Assembly: GCA_016647705.1 (NCBI GenBank)
Contig: CM028333.1
Location: forward strand, 10,056,616 to 10,120,615
Direction: 5' to 3'
DNA length: 64,000 nucleotides
Origin: Eucommia ulmoides
Lineage: Eukaryota > Streptophyta > Magnoliopsida > Garryales > Eucommiaceae
Shown: one piece after another, positions 20,103 to 31,806 of the stretch
Numbering within the stretch: position 1 is the stretch's first letter
Layout: each line of letters starts with the position of its first letter
The notes under the pieces: model-generated
Told to the model about the DNA's origin: nothing
Seen by the model: only the letters and a program-made list of their open reading frames with translations
Database searches by the model: none
Made by a program: the position numbers and the translations under genes

Positions 20103-22221
20103 TGTTGGCCCAATAGAATACCCAACAGAGGGGGTGAATTGGGTAATTAATTTTAAGTCTAAATAAATTATTATCTTTATAACACAACGGAATTAATTAA
20201 TCAACTAGGTGCACACCCAAATAACAAAAATAACAAAATAAATATAGTAGTACATCAAAGATTTATACTGGTTCACTAAGCTACTCTTGACTAATTCAGT
20301 TCCCCAAGCTCTACGGAGGTCGCACCCACTAAAACCAGGATCCCTTTAAAGATAGGAACCAAACCCGCACACTGATTTTTTTACAGGTTCATAATCAACT
20401 TTTACAATATTCTTTTCTCAGGCTAAGGAAGAACCTCTAATTTTTACAGGCTAAAGAATAATCTAATTTTTTTTTAACACTAAGGCACAAGAATCAAAAC
20501 CTCTCAAAACACTCTAACTATCATTTTCACAGGTAAGGATGGAACTTTTACAAATCACTCACAACACAATTCTTATTTAGGAAGAATCACTACCTCAATT
20601 TCTTTATAGGAAGAGACTGAAACCCAACTACTTTTGATTAAATACCCCCAACGATATTTAACCCATCACAACTCACTAATACATAAATTGATAAGAAGTA
20701 AATCTCACTCGAAACTTCTACCACTCCAGATAAATAATAACTCAATTAATATCCCAACTAGTGATAGAAAAACGTGAGATAGAAAATCTGATTTAAATAA
20801 GATATGGGTAGAAAATTGGAGTATGTAATCAGATTCAAGAAATTGTTTATAAAAATATTTTATTCAAAAATCAGAAACAGTTTCTAAGATCAATTTTCAA
20901 ACAAGAAACAAATAATGCAATGAAAGAATATAATTGGAAAGATCTCACCCGGAATCCACAGAATAATTAGATAAAGTAATGTAACTTCAGATCCAGTAGC
21001 AGTAAAGATTATCAATAGTTGATCTTTAAGATCGTCTCTCAGAAAAGCTCACAATATCTCAGAATGATGTCTCTTATAATAGCTCACAAATGATATGATA
21101 TGATTTCTCTCTTGTTTACTGCTTTTTGATATATGAAATTCGCAGGTCTATTTAAAGAAATATGAAATCAGTCTTCTAATGGCTAGTTTACATATGTCAT
21201 GACAATTAAAAACTCTTATAAACCCCTTATATTATAAGGACTTCATTTTGGTTTAATTTCTACTTAAAAATAGCTTTCAAATCTCTCAATTAAATCCCAA
21301 AAGTATTTCTCAATCTTAATGAATAAGAATAAAATCTATTTCAAGTACCAAATTAAGAAACATTAATAATTAATGAATCATATTAATAGGATTTAATTAG
21401 TATATGAACCATATTTTAAATATAGAGAATATCCCCGAAATCTCTCTCAAATCCTAACAAAAAATGACTACTTTTGGATATAATCTCATATCAAACAGTA
21501 TCCTGAAATAGCGCGTTCAGTCGACTGGGAGATTCAGGATGTAGCCAAGCTATCACTGTTGCGTGCATAGGTCGATTTGTAGATTCAAAGAGTTCTTCTT
21601 TCTTTCACCGATCGACCTATCAATTGACCTCTTGATTCAGAGAGTTCAGTCTTCTTTCACCGGTCGACCTATCGGTCGATTCCTTGATTCAGAGAGTTTA
21701 GCCTTCTTTTACCGGTCGACCTATCGGTCGACTCCTTGATTCAGAGAGTTTAGCCTTCTTTCACCGGTCGACTCACCAATCGATTGTTGTCACTGGATCT
21801 CTTCTCTGAATACGTTTTTAAGTCATTTTCTTTTATGATTTTGCCCCTTTAACCATTTTATTCTCTTAATTAGCTCCACTAATATTCTTATATTATATTT
21901 TGTTTATTCAAAATTATTTCTTCTTATTTCACATAGGAGCAAATAATTTAACTTAATGAAAACGCACATAAAAGATAAAATATATTTTGTGTCATTTGTG
22001 TGTTCCTAAATGGGATATCAAGAGTTAAGATTCACCTGAGTTATTTTCCCTGATTGCTTCAAATTCTTAATTCTTCTTCATCATCTTGACATCTTTATTT
22101 AACATCCATTTAATTTGACGTCTTCATTATTGGAACTTTAAATTACTGAAACACTTCAATTAAACATTAGTTCCACCAAAATATCAATACTTAATTATTC
22201 ATCAAAATCTTAGGATCAACA
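20103..22221 (-). mobile_element. Solo-LTR-like insert of about 2.1 kb, copy 1
   Basis: On the minus strand it begins TGTTGATCCTAAGATTTTGA and ends GGGCCAACA, with flanks ATACA and GTACA (one mismatch) as a likely 5-bp duplication. No coding content. It lies inside the Copia element above. The second copy is at 36703-39016. Its start resembles long LTRs of some plant Copia elements (SIRE/Maximus type), which is my best guess at family. Holds a 52-bp minisatellite. Confidence 0.7.
21586..21782. repeat. 52-bp minisatellite rich in GGTCGACC
   Basis: About four units, of which two consecutive ones are 52 bases each: TTGATTCAGAGAGTT, then CTTCTTTCACCGGTCGACC, then TATCGGTCGA. The related copy at 37075-37380 has looser repeats of GATCGGTCAACCGAC. 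Confidence 0.85.
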
Positions 22222-24323
22222 ATACATATTTCTCAACATCATTGATGGTCTGATCTTTAAGGAATATCACGTCCCTACTACGAATCATTTTCATGTCAAC
22301 TGAATCCCACAATCTGTAGCCAAATTCCTCATGTCCATAACCCAATAATATATACTGCTTTATTTTGTTACTAAGCTTGGACCTCTCTCCTTCTAAACAT
22401 GAACAAATGTCCGACATCCAAATATCCTCAAATGCTTGAAGGATATGACTTTTTCGATCCATACACTTTTTGAGATATCGCCATCAAAAGCAACTGATAG
22501 AGACAAATTGATCAGGTCAACCGTGGTCCTCATTGCCTTACCCCAAAATGATTTAAGCAACTTGGCGTCAGAAAGCAAACACTTGATTCATTCACAAATG
22601 GTTTGATTCATTCTCTTAGTAACTCTATTATGTTGAGGAGTCTTAGGCCCACTTTTCTCAAGTCGAATGCCATATTTCCTATAGTATTCCTCAAACGGAC
22701 ATCTGTATTCACCACCATTATCTGCATCCACACACCTGAGTTGCCTTTTTGTTATTCTTTCAACCTTGGCGTGGAAATGCGTGAACGCCTCCAATGCCTA
22801 GTCTTTAGTTTTCAAAGAATAGACAAATATTTTTTGAGGAAAATCATCAATATATGTAATAGAATATGAAGCACCACCAAGTGTTTTGTTTTTCATGAAA
22901 TAAATATTTGTATGCACCAAATTCAAATGACGACATCTCCTAGATGGATTAAAGTTCTGAAATACAACTCTATGTTGTTTACCAGGAAAACAATGCGTGT
23001 AAGTTTTAAGAGATGTACCTCTTATACCTGTTAGAAGTTATTTTCTAGCGATCATATGAAGGTCTTTCTCACTCAAGTGACCAAGTCGTTGATGTTATAA
23101 CTCCATAGAAGAATCTTGAACTACATTGACCTTTTCTTTAGCCAATCTCGCTTGCATCACAAACAAGTTGTTTGTTACCTCTGGCCAAATCCAAAGAGCC
23201 TTTGGTGAGTTTTCATTTCCCTTAATCGAAATGACTTCTGTAACCTTTGATGTCTAGCTTTCTAGTGGAAATTAAAATGAGACAAATATCTGGAACATGT
23301 CTGACATATTTAAGTACCAATTTGCAGTCAATACTGATTTCTAAATAAATATTTCCCATGTCAATGATCTTGGATGCACCATCATTCCCCATCTTTACAT
23401 AGTTAAAGTCATCGCTAGTGTAAGACAAGAAGAAATCACCACGAGAAGTAACATGAAATGAGGCACTCGAATCAATCACCCAAATGTTATCCTGGTATGC
23501 AAGGTTGATACAACCATCTTCATAAATAGTCAAAATATCGCCATTAGCAACAACTGCATTGGTCTCTTCATCTTCTTTGTCTTTATCAATTCAATCTTTA
23601 GGTTGTTCATTTTTTAAGAATCTACAATCTCAGATCATATATCCTAGCTTGTTGCAATGGAAGCACCTGAAGTCATTTTTACATTTCGATCAACCTCTCG
23701 ATTTATCAAACCACCCATTATTACGAGGATTTCTGATTCGTTTTCTCCCCCGTCTTTCTGAATTTTCAATAACTAGTGTCTGCGCCTCTGAGGATGAACC
23801 CTATTCTTTCTTCCTTATTTTTTCATTAATGCAACTGTCTTTGACCATGTCCATCATCAACTTTCCATCTGGTGCCGAATTGTTGAGCGATATCTTAAAC
23901 GTTTTCCAGCTGTCAGGTAATTTACTGAGAAGTAGTAATGCCTGCATTTCATCTTCCAAAATAAGTTTCATAGTAATTAATTCATTAGTATGGCCTTGAA
24001 AATTATTCATGTGATCGACTATATTTTGCCTATCCTTATAGATAAAGTGAACAATTTTCTTAATCAAATTAACTTTATTCAATCTAGCTTTCCGCTCGTA
24101 CAAGGACTCTAATTTTTTCTACCATTCATCATCATTGGTTTCATTACTTTTATTACTTGGTTTACTCGTATCACCTTTTATAGGCAAATACAAGTCCTTA
24201 TAGTAAAGGATATCCATAATTCTAGATTTAGATATCAATTTTACCAAGGCTTCACCACTATTTTCTATTTTAAATCACACAAATAAATCTATCCCTAATA
24301 ACCTGGAGCTCTTGATACTACTT

Positions 24324-25022
24324 TGTTGGGAAAATTTACCAATTACTTAGATTTTATTTTGCCTCTTTATGTGATTAAAATGGGTTACCAATTTCAATAC
24401 CCATAGTTATTAACTAAGATAAAAGCAAATAACAAATAAAGTGGGAGACACGGTTTTTACATGAAAAATCCCAAGGTGGGGAAAAAACTACAAGACCAAA
24501 GTTCGATCTCAACTTCCATTATCATAATGATAATGAGATTATAATCCTTCACATCTTCAAGAGAAAAACTCTTGAATCACTACATAAACATCACCGAAAA
24601 CGGTGGATACAACAAGAAACGATAAATACAGGTTTAGAGGAATACCGAATCACCAATTAGAAGAGGGTTATAAAATATCAAGACTGATGAAAATGAAGTG
24701 CTTGGATTCCAAATCACTGTCTGATCGTCGAGACAAATAATTCTCTCTCTTTCTCTTCTTTCTTTCTCTATAGTGTAATGTACTGCCTTGCCTTATCCCT
24801 TCATGTTTTTTCATTCCATCTAAAACAATAGTTATTGCCCTACTTCTACTTAAAAGCCACTGCCGGATGGAGCTACATAAAAGCCCTAATAGACTGTGAT
24901 TAATTTTCTTTTAATTACATTAAGTGTCTCTTTTGGGCCACACTTTTTCTCTTCTCACTTAAATTAAACCCAATTGACCTTTGGGCTAGGTCCACATCCA
25001 TATGGGCCGGACCAACCCAACA
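24324..25022 (-). repeat. 5' LTR of the Copia element
   Basis: Partner of 18782-19517. The primer site lies just inside it at about 24309-24323. Confidence 0.88.
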
Positions 25023-25027
25023 TAAGA

Positions 25028-25058
25028 TAATACTTTTTTTCTTTCATGTTGTGATTAT

Positions 25059-25097
<39 letters not shown>

Positions 25098-25111
25098 TAT
25101 TATTATTATTT

Positions 25112-25152
<41 letters not shown>

Positions 25153-26290
25153 TTTACCAAGTTCATCACAAAATTCTTGGGGGAGAGAGGAAACTTGCAT
25201 CATGTAAAAGAGAATAGTATAAGAAATTGCCTTAATGAGAACAATTCTCAGATCAATGGATATCATTTTCGCTTTCCAATTTGAAAGCCTTTTTTGGATT
25301 TTTTTCAAGATGAAGTTATAATGTTTTTTAGAGTTTCTACGATAAATTAATGGAACCCCCCAGGTCTTCTGTCAGACTGCAACCCAATTTCCTGCTAGTT
25401 GTTCTAGCCTGTATGTTATTATATTCGAAGACACAAAGAGTTTAAGGTTAATTTTATGTCTTGAATCTTGTGAGAACTTTCCTAAGACTTCAAGAATCAT
25501 GTCAATATTTTTATCATTAGTTTTCGCAAAGAGCATGAGATCATCCGCAAAAAACAAGTAGATAACGCTTGGGCTTCTTTTCCAAACTTTTAAGCCTTTC
25601 CATCTTATTCTTTTCTTCATATTAATTATCAAATGAAACAATATCTCCATACATAATACAAAGAGATAAGGGGACAGAGGGTCCCCTTGTCTTAGGCCTC
25701 CAGATGGCTTAAATTCCTCTATGACCTCTCTATTCAACAGAACTGATAGAGTGGATAATCTAATGTAGCTTATGATCAGATTAACCCAAGGGTCTAGAAG
25801 GTTAAAGGAAAAAACGTTTCTTCCAAGAAGTCCCAGTGGACTTTGTCATAAGTTTTCTCAATGTAAATTTTGATGACCATTCTCCCATTCCTGTTTTGTT
25901 TCCTCCTAAGAGAGTATATGACTTCTTGAGTTATTATTATGTTATCTATCGTCATCCTTCCTGGAATAAAGCTACTCTGATTAGGTCCTACTAAGTCATT
26001 CAAAAGAGGTCAGATTGTGGAGACAAGGATTTTGGTGACTAGTTTATAAGTGATATTGCATAAACTAATCTATCTAAATTGGCATATAATTTTTGGGATT
26101 ATCAACTTTCAGGATAAAGGCAATAAGGGACTTGTTATTAGATCTTGGCATGACCTAATTTCTAAAATATTAAATAACAAAATCACAAACATCATGACTT
26201 ATAGTGTCCCAGTTCTTTTTAATAAAGAAAGGTTTGAAAACCATAAGGACCCAGAACATTGTGGTCTTTGGTAGAAAATAATAGAAAAAA
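25028..26290 (-). mobile_element. L1-type LINE, reverse transcriptase part
   Basis: Minus-strand RT blocks in order: DVCDFV and LIAFILKVDNPK near 26180-26090, ISLCNITYKLVTKIL near 26070-26030, GPNQSSFIPGRMTIDNIIIT (25988-25929), PSGGLRQGDPLSPYLFVLCM (25708-25649), FADDLMLFAK (25575-25540), and KKIQKRLSNWKAKMISIDLR (25305-25246). FADD is the plant L1 form of the catalytic YxDD motif. Frames are broken in several places and the 5' part (ORF1, endonuclease) is missing. Its 3' part lies at 17114-18781. Confidence 0.88.
25062..25152. repeat. (ATC)n-(ATT)n-(AAT)n microsatellite
   Basis: A run of ATC passes into ATT and then into AAT; the last two can pair as a hairpin. The apparent proteins on both strands (poly-Ile/Asp/Asn) are by-products of this repeat. 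Confidence 0.95.
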
Positions 26291-26334
26291 CCAAACAATT
26301 AAAAAAAAACCATGGCACAAAGAACAATTGAACA

Positions 26335-26442
26335 AACTTTCCCGTTATCTCTTGATAACCATCCAAGCACTAAAACTTTTTCCATCAATTTTCCTTATCT
26401 CTTGATAACCATTCAAACTCCAAAACTTTTTCTATCAATTGT
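26335..26442. repeat. Two-copy tandem repeat, about 53 bp
   Basis: TTATCTCTTGATAACCATCC...AAAACTTTTTCCATCAATT is repeated once with few changes. The rest of 26291-26587 holds nothing I recognise. Confidence 0.75.
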
Positions 26443-26592
26443 TTTTTTGCACATACAAATTAGAGTTTTAATTTTGCATTTATTTATTGTTTTATTATCC
26501 TATGTTGCCTATTTCTTTTTGTAAGGCCTTGTTGTAGGCTCCCCTTTGCACCAGCAAAATGAAGATAAGTTGTTGTATTTGTCAAGCTTAAG

Positions 26593-27038
26593 TGTCACGG
26601 TCTAAACTTGTTTAGTGCTTGTTCTCGCACACGGTCGCTCGCTGGTGACTCTTTTAATTTATTTTCTAGACCAGTTTAGCTTAGTTTAGTTTATTTCATT
26701 CATTTCTTGTAAAAAGACCTCATTATGTCTCCTCGAGTATAATGATGTATATAGTTGTCACTTGTATATTTTTACTTAAAGTATTATGTGGGAGGACATG
26801 CTCTTAAAGTCATTCAAACCTTTCACACCTTGTAGCCTTTGATATTAATACAATTGTTGTTGTTATTGTAATTGTATTCTCATTACATTGCTAGCATGTG
26901 TTGTTGTAGTAAAATTCGTTGGTATTAAAACCGCTTTCACTTTTCAAGATCCTCCGATCTTCAGGCTTTCTATTAGGTGATCCTCTAGTTAGAGCTGCAT
27001 GGTCCATTTTCTAGTCTCGAAAGGCTCGACCCGTGACA
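26593..27038 (+). repeat. 5' LTR of the Gypsy-like element
   Basis: Bounded by TTAAG outside and the primer site inside; its sequence recurs in 30106-31805. Confidence 0.85.
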
Positions 27039-27770
27039 GTTGGTATCAAAGCAACGGACTGATCCATTGCCTGATCACGTTGGTGTAAACCATGTCGATG
27101 AAATATCGTCTCAACACGCTTGGACAAAGCTTTTCCCCCCATTGACACTGCTATAGCTTTTCTACGAAGCCCTGATACTAATGGGGATGGGGCATTTCAA
27201 AACTCCCAAATCGATCACCTGATTGAACGAATGGGTCTAGTTGTCGAGACATCCCCTGGTTATCAGGCTCAGATAGAAAAGTTAGTCCTTGAGCTCCAGG
27301 GCGAGCTAGACGGCTTGATGAACATTATGTACCAAGCTCTTGCTAGTGACTCTGGACAACCGACTTCGAGGGTTCGCATTCCCAAACCTCAATCCTGTGG
27401 CTATGCAAAAGATGCCAAGGAGCTTGAAAAATTCCTCTTTAATATAGAGCAATACTTTCGGTCACCCAAGTAACCTCTGAGGAAGAAAAGGTGACAACAT
27501 CTTCCATTTATCTTGGCAGTGATGCTAAATTATCATGGCAAACAAAATATGTAGACATCCTGATGGGACGATATACTATCATTACTTGGAAAGGTCTTAT
27601 GGGTGAACTTAAGGTATAATTCCTTCCGAAAAATGTTGTGTACGTGGCTCGACGACAATTGATAGAGTTGAAACATACTAAACATGTCCGAGATTATGTC
27701 AAGAAGTTTATGGATCTTCTGTTGGATATTTGTACAATGTCCCAAGAAGAAGAATTGTTTTGGTTCCTAA

Positions 27771-28472
27771 GGTGGCGTTTGGTAACCGTTTCTGTTTCCA
27801 TTCCAGCAGTGGGATGGGAATGAGATGGGATGGGATGAGAATTTTGTTTTCTTTTTGGGAGTAGAATCGCGTTTGGTAACGATAATTTTTTTTTTTGTTT
27901 TGGGAAAGAAATTGTGTTTGGTAACGATTTTATCCTAAAATCTTTTTTTTTTTTTTCTTTTCTGTTTTGGCCTGACGGCGGTGGCGCCATCGTCGGTCGG
28001 CCGGCGGTGCTCCGGCACGCCCGACCGCCCACTCCGGCAACGGCCGCCGACGGTTCTCCGGCGCAAGAGACGGCGATGCCCCCCGCTGGCGATGATCGGA
28101 CGGCGGTGGTGCCGGCGACGCCGGCCAGAAGACAATGGCGCCGTCGCCGGCGACTGCCGAAAGTGGCTGAAAAATTTCCGGCCGGACAGTGACCGGCGAC
28201 GGACGCCCGGAGATGGTCGGCGGCGGTCGGCGGTCGGCGGCGGCGGACGGTGGTCGGCCGGTAGGTGAATAGTGACCATGGGTTTTGGGAATGGAATGGG
28301 AATAATGAGAAACAACTTTTTTTTGTTTCTCATTTCTTAAGAAAAAAGTGGGCACAATTCTCAAATGGGAATGAAATGGAAACGGAAACAAAAATTACCA
28401 AACGCTATTCCCAAACAGAATTCCCAAAAATCTGGGAATGAAATGGGATGGAAATGGTTACCAAATGGGGCC
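27771..28472. mobile_element. GC-cored Tourist-like MITE, copy 1
   Basis: Inverted ends GGTGGCGTTTGGTAACC and GGTTACCAAATGGGGCC, with TAA on both sides (27768-27770, 28473-28475). Subterminal parts are GGGAATGG-rich. The core (about 27970-28265) is very GC-rich with CCGGCG/CGGCGG words, giving long but artefactual open frames on both strands. A second copy, inverted, lies at 39955-40455. Inserted in the gag region of the Gypsy-like element. Confidence 0.85.
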
Positions 28473-30105
28473 TAAATTACTTGAAAGATTGGATACATCA
28501 GGAAATACAAAGATAATGACCTACTGATTTCTTTACTGCCGTTGTTGTTGTAGAAAGAATAACCGATTACTCTCTTAAACCTATCGCTAACCATGACAAG
28601 AGGAAAGACAATAATGTCTTCCATAATGATAGAAGTGGAGGTCAATCATCTCGGGGAAGCTCGCCAAAATGTTGGAGAAACTCCAACTCAAATTCTACTT
28701 CAAGAAGCCTTCCGATGAGTCCGCACTGAGGCCAACACTCTGGTTGATCATTCAACAACTCAGAGGAATCATTTGGTTCGACAAACCAAAACCTTCACTG
28801 AGGCAGTCAGACCCATAAAAATCCTACTCCATATTTTTTGTGCAACAAGAATCATGATGTATCCGATTGTCCACACAAACATGTTTTGTCCGCGCTGCAA
28901 ACATTAATTCAGGAAGAAAAAGAACGTCAGGAAAAGTAAATCGTAGAGCAGGAAGATGAACCTTTAGATGAGTTTGATGCTCATTAAATGGGTACAATTC
29001 ATTTGTTGAATGCTATGAAGCGGCAACCAGTCTCAAAGAAGAAGGTCTCAAACAAGAATCTCATGTTCGTAAATCTTCGAATTAATGGGGCAGAATTCTT
29101 GTGCTTTAGTTGATACTGGCACTACACACAATTTTATGTTCGATAAAAAAGCTAATCGGTTGGGCTTACATGTCAAGAAATACTCAGGGAGATTGAAAGC
29201 TGTGAATTCTGAAGCACGTCCTGTGGTTGGAGTCGCCAACACGGTACACACAAAGATTGCTCCGTGGGATGGGTTCCTCAACTTCACCGTTGTTCCCGTG
29301 GATGATTTTCAGTAATATTGGGGATAGAGTTTTTTATGGACACCAAGGCAGTTCCAATGTCTTTTGCAAATTCGCTGTGTAATGGGAGATTGATCATGTG
29401 TCATTCCTATAACGCATTATTCGATTGAAGACAAGTCCATCTCGACTCTATAACTTGTGATGGGTGAATATCAAGACGACCTTCCAGTGCTTAGTAGGGG
29501 AGAGACTAACCTACAAGTGCCACCTTTGATTTCAGCAAAAGAGTTGTTTGACTATGCTTGAATTGCTTCTCCAAGAGAACTTCCAGAGGAGTTTCTCCCT
29601 TATTCGGAAGGGAAATAATCTACAAAAATCAAGTTCTCATAAGGTCAATCCGCTTTCATGTTAGCCAATGGTGCAAAGACTCGCTTTTGGTGGGACTACA
29701 TTAAAAAAGACAGATGTACTGACTTTGTGTGCCGAGAGTTGGAGTTTCGGGGAATAAAGGCACAACCTTTATCGTGGTGGATAAAGCTTTGAGTCTTACA
29801 ACCTTATCTCCATCACTTCAATTTTGCTATTCCAGGGACACTGCTGTACAGTTTCTCTAGCATGATATTAGTTGTGGAATGTTCTGAGGAAAATTGATTC
29901 TTGCTTCAATCTGCACAAGCACTTTGGTGTCAACATAGGTTCTAGTGAGATTGTTGTATACCATCCACTATATCCTCATTCGGTGGATAAGCTCTACAAG
30001 TTAACATATCCAGGAGAAAGCAGAAGACACAACAAACCGCAGACAAAATCAGAAGTACAATCAGAAAACGTCTACGAGGACGTTGACTGCTTAAGTGGGG
30101 GAGAA

Positions 30106-31805
30106 TGTCACGGTCTAAGATTGTCCAGTGCTTGTTCTCGCACATGGCCAGTTGTCCATGACTTTTTTCATTCATTTTCTAGATTAGTTTAGCTTAATTT
30201 AGTTTATTTCATCAATTTCTTGTAAAAAGACCTCATTATGTCTCATTAAGTATAATGATGTCTATGGTTGTCACTTGTATTTTTTTGCTTAAAATGTTAT
30301 GTGGGAGGACATACTCTTGAAGTTATTAAATCATTTACTCCTTGTAGCCTTTGATATTAGGGCAAAATACATTTTAAGCCCTTTAACTATTGACATATTT
30401 CTATATATTCCAATATGTTTTTTCATTTCAATTTAAACCCTCCAAGGTACTCATTTTTAAGTGGTCTTTTTGTTACATTTTCCATCCAATCTAACAACAA
30501 TGGCGGGTAAAACGGTCTTTTATTATTATTTTTTATTTTTTTTCTTTTCTTTCCTTTTATTTTCTTTTTTCTTTTTTCCTTTTTCTTCTTCACCCCCTCT
30601 CTCTACGGCTCAATCCTTTTTTTTTTCTCTCTCTCATACTTCTTCCATCTCTCTCTCCCCGCCAACCCTTTGTTTGAAATAGAGGGTTGATTGATTTCGT
30701 TTCTTTATTATTCATCTTCATCATTTCTTATATTTACAAATAATAACAGAGAACGAGGTGGCCGAAAGTAGGGTAGAGAAAGGAGGAGACTTAGCTAGGT
30801 GGTAGAAGGAGGAGACAGTACTATGTGGTGTTCATAGTGCATACTGGAGGGTGGTGATTCGCGGTGGTATTTTTGAAATGTGAGGGGTTTTCCCATCGAA
30901 TTAGTCAAAAATAGAAGGGAGACATCAGTATACACCTATCATAATAATTGACCCTCCATTCACAGAAATACACAAAATGTCTAGGCAAGTTGAGGAGAGT
31001 GTTGATCATCAAATATAATGGGTGTTGAAGGGGAGAGATGGAACACTACCTGAAGGTCAAACATCCACTTTGAATTAAGTCAGCCAACCAACCAACCAAC
31101 CAAGCGAGAAGTAACCATTTCTAGCTTGAATCATCATGAATAAGACATCTAAACCAATTAAAGACAGAGCCTGAAAAGAGGGTCACTTCAACCTCAGTTT
31201 GAAACAGAGGGGCGCCACCATCTGTTTCAAACAGAGGGTTGGCGGGGAGAGGGAGAGAGAGAAGGGGGAGGGAGGGAGGAAGAGAGAGAGAGGAGTGTTT
31301 AAGGGGTAGAGAGAGAGCTGTGAAAAAGAAAAAGAAAAAAGAAAAAAAATTGAAAGAAAAGAAAAGAAGAAGAAAAATAATAAAAGATCGTTTTATTTCT
31401 CTTTTCTGTTAGATTGAATGGAAAATATAACAGAATAACTATTTAAAACTGAGTGCATATTTAGGGGGTTTAAACTAAAACAAAAAAACTTATTGAACTA
31501 CATAGAAATGTGTCCATAGAAATTCTAGAGAATGTTTGCTATCCTGAATTTTTTTTGTCTTTTCGGAATGTAAAGGAGTTAGATGCTTTAAAATGTATTT
31601 TGCCCTTGATATTAATACAATTGTTATTGTTATTGTAATTGTATTCTCACTACATTACCGGTATGTGTTGTTGTAGTGAAATTCGTTGCTATTAAAATCG
31701 CTTTTGCTTTTCAAGATCCTCTAATTTTTAGGCTTGCTACAAGGCGAACCCATAGTTAGCGCCGCACGGTCCGTTTTCCAGCCTCGAAAGGTTTGGCATG
31801 TGACA
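30106..31805 (+). repeat. 3' LTR of the Gypsy-like element, with a Mutator-like insert
   Basis: Matches the 5' LTR at 30106-30359 and again at 31606-31805; the intervening sequence is a transposon. Confidence 0.85.
30360..31605. mobile_element. Non-autonomous Mutator-like element with long TIRs
   Basis: Ends GGGCAAAATACATTTTAA and its complement at the right, with similarity of the two arms reaching roughly 180-200 bases inwards (shared TTTAAACCC, CATTTTCCATCCAATCTAAC). A perfect 9-bp target duplication TTGATATTA flanks it (30351-30359 and 31606-31614), the size typical of Mutator transposition. The middle (about 30680-31250) is unrelated to the ends and may be captured DNA; no domain recognised. 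Confidence 0.9.
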
Positions 31806-31806
31806 C

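Larger units (their letters stand above)
18782..25022 (-). mobile_element. Copia LTR retroelement (fossil) inserted in the LINE
   Basis: LTRs at 18782-19517 and 24324-25022 (TGTTGGG...CCCAACA), flanked by the 5-bp duplication TAAGA. Read on the minus strand, a tRNA-Met-like primer site (AGTATCAAGAGC) follows the right LTR and a purine tract (AGAGGGGAAGA) precedes the left one. Recognised parts in order: gag (24240-23800), zinc knuckle near 23660, protease (23533-23222), gag-pre-integrase HQRLGHLSEKDLH near 23080, integrase (about 22930-22222), and the pre-RT linker (20102-19701, ENNTYDLVQPPKD). Reverse transcriptase and RNase H are not recognised. Broken in many places; the two LTRs differ visibly, so it is not recent. 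It hosts the solo-LTR-like insert at 20103-22221. Confidence 0.88.
26593..31805 (+). mobile_element. Gypsy-like LTR retroelement (fossil) with three DNA-transposon inserts
   Basis: LTRs TGTCACGG...GTGACA at 26593-27038 and 30106-31805 (the second enlarged by an insert). Primer site TGGTATCAAAGC (tRNA-Met) follows the first and purine tract AAGTGGGGGAGAA precedes the second. Flanks are TTAAG on the left and CTAAG on the right, the latter now at 32820-32824 beyond a hAT insert. Parts seen: gag (27120 on, split by a MITE at 27771-28472), a zinc-knuckle-like CNKNHDVSDC near 28840, protease DTGTTHNF near 29115. Most of the polymerase region is not recognised. Many breaks; an old copy. Confidence 0.85.

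Noticed and set aside
24964-25308. 114-codon frame with poly-Ile/Asn/Asp
   Set aside because: Real LINE sequence at one end runs through a trinucleotide microsatellite; not a protein of its own.
27040-27052. tRNA gene fragment (TTGGTATCAAAGC)
   Set aside because: It is the primer-binding site of the retroelement, as are the similar words at 1697, 11287 and 24310.
27914-28391. Long overlapping open frames (92-153 codons) on both strands
   Set aside because: They lie in the GC-rich core of a Tourist-like MITE; open frames on both strands are expected from CCGGCG-rich DNA with few stop codons.
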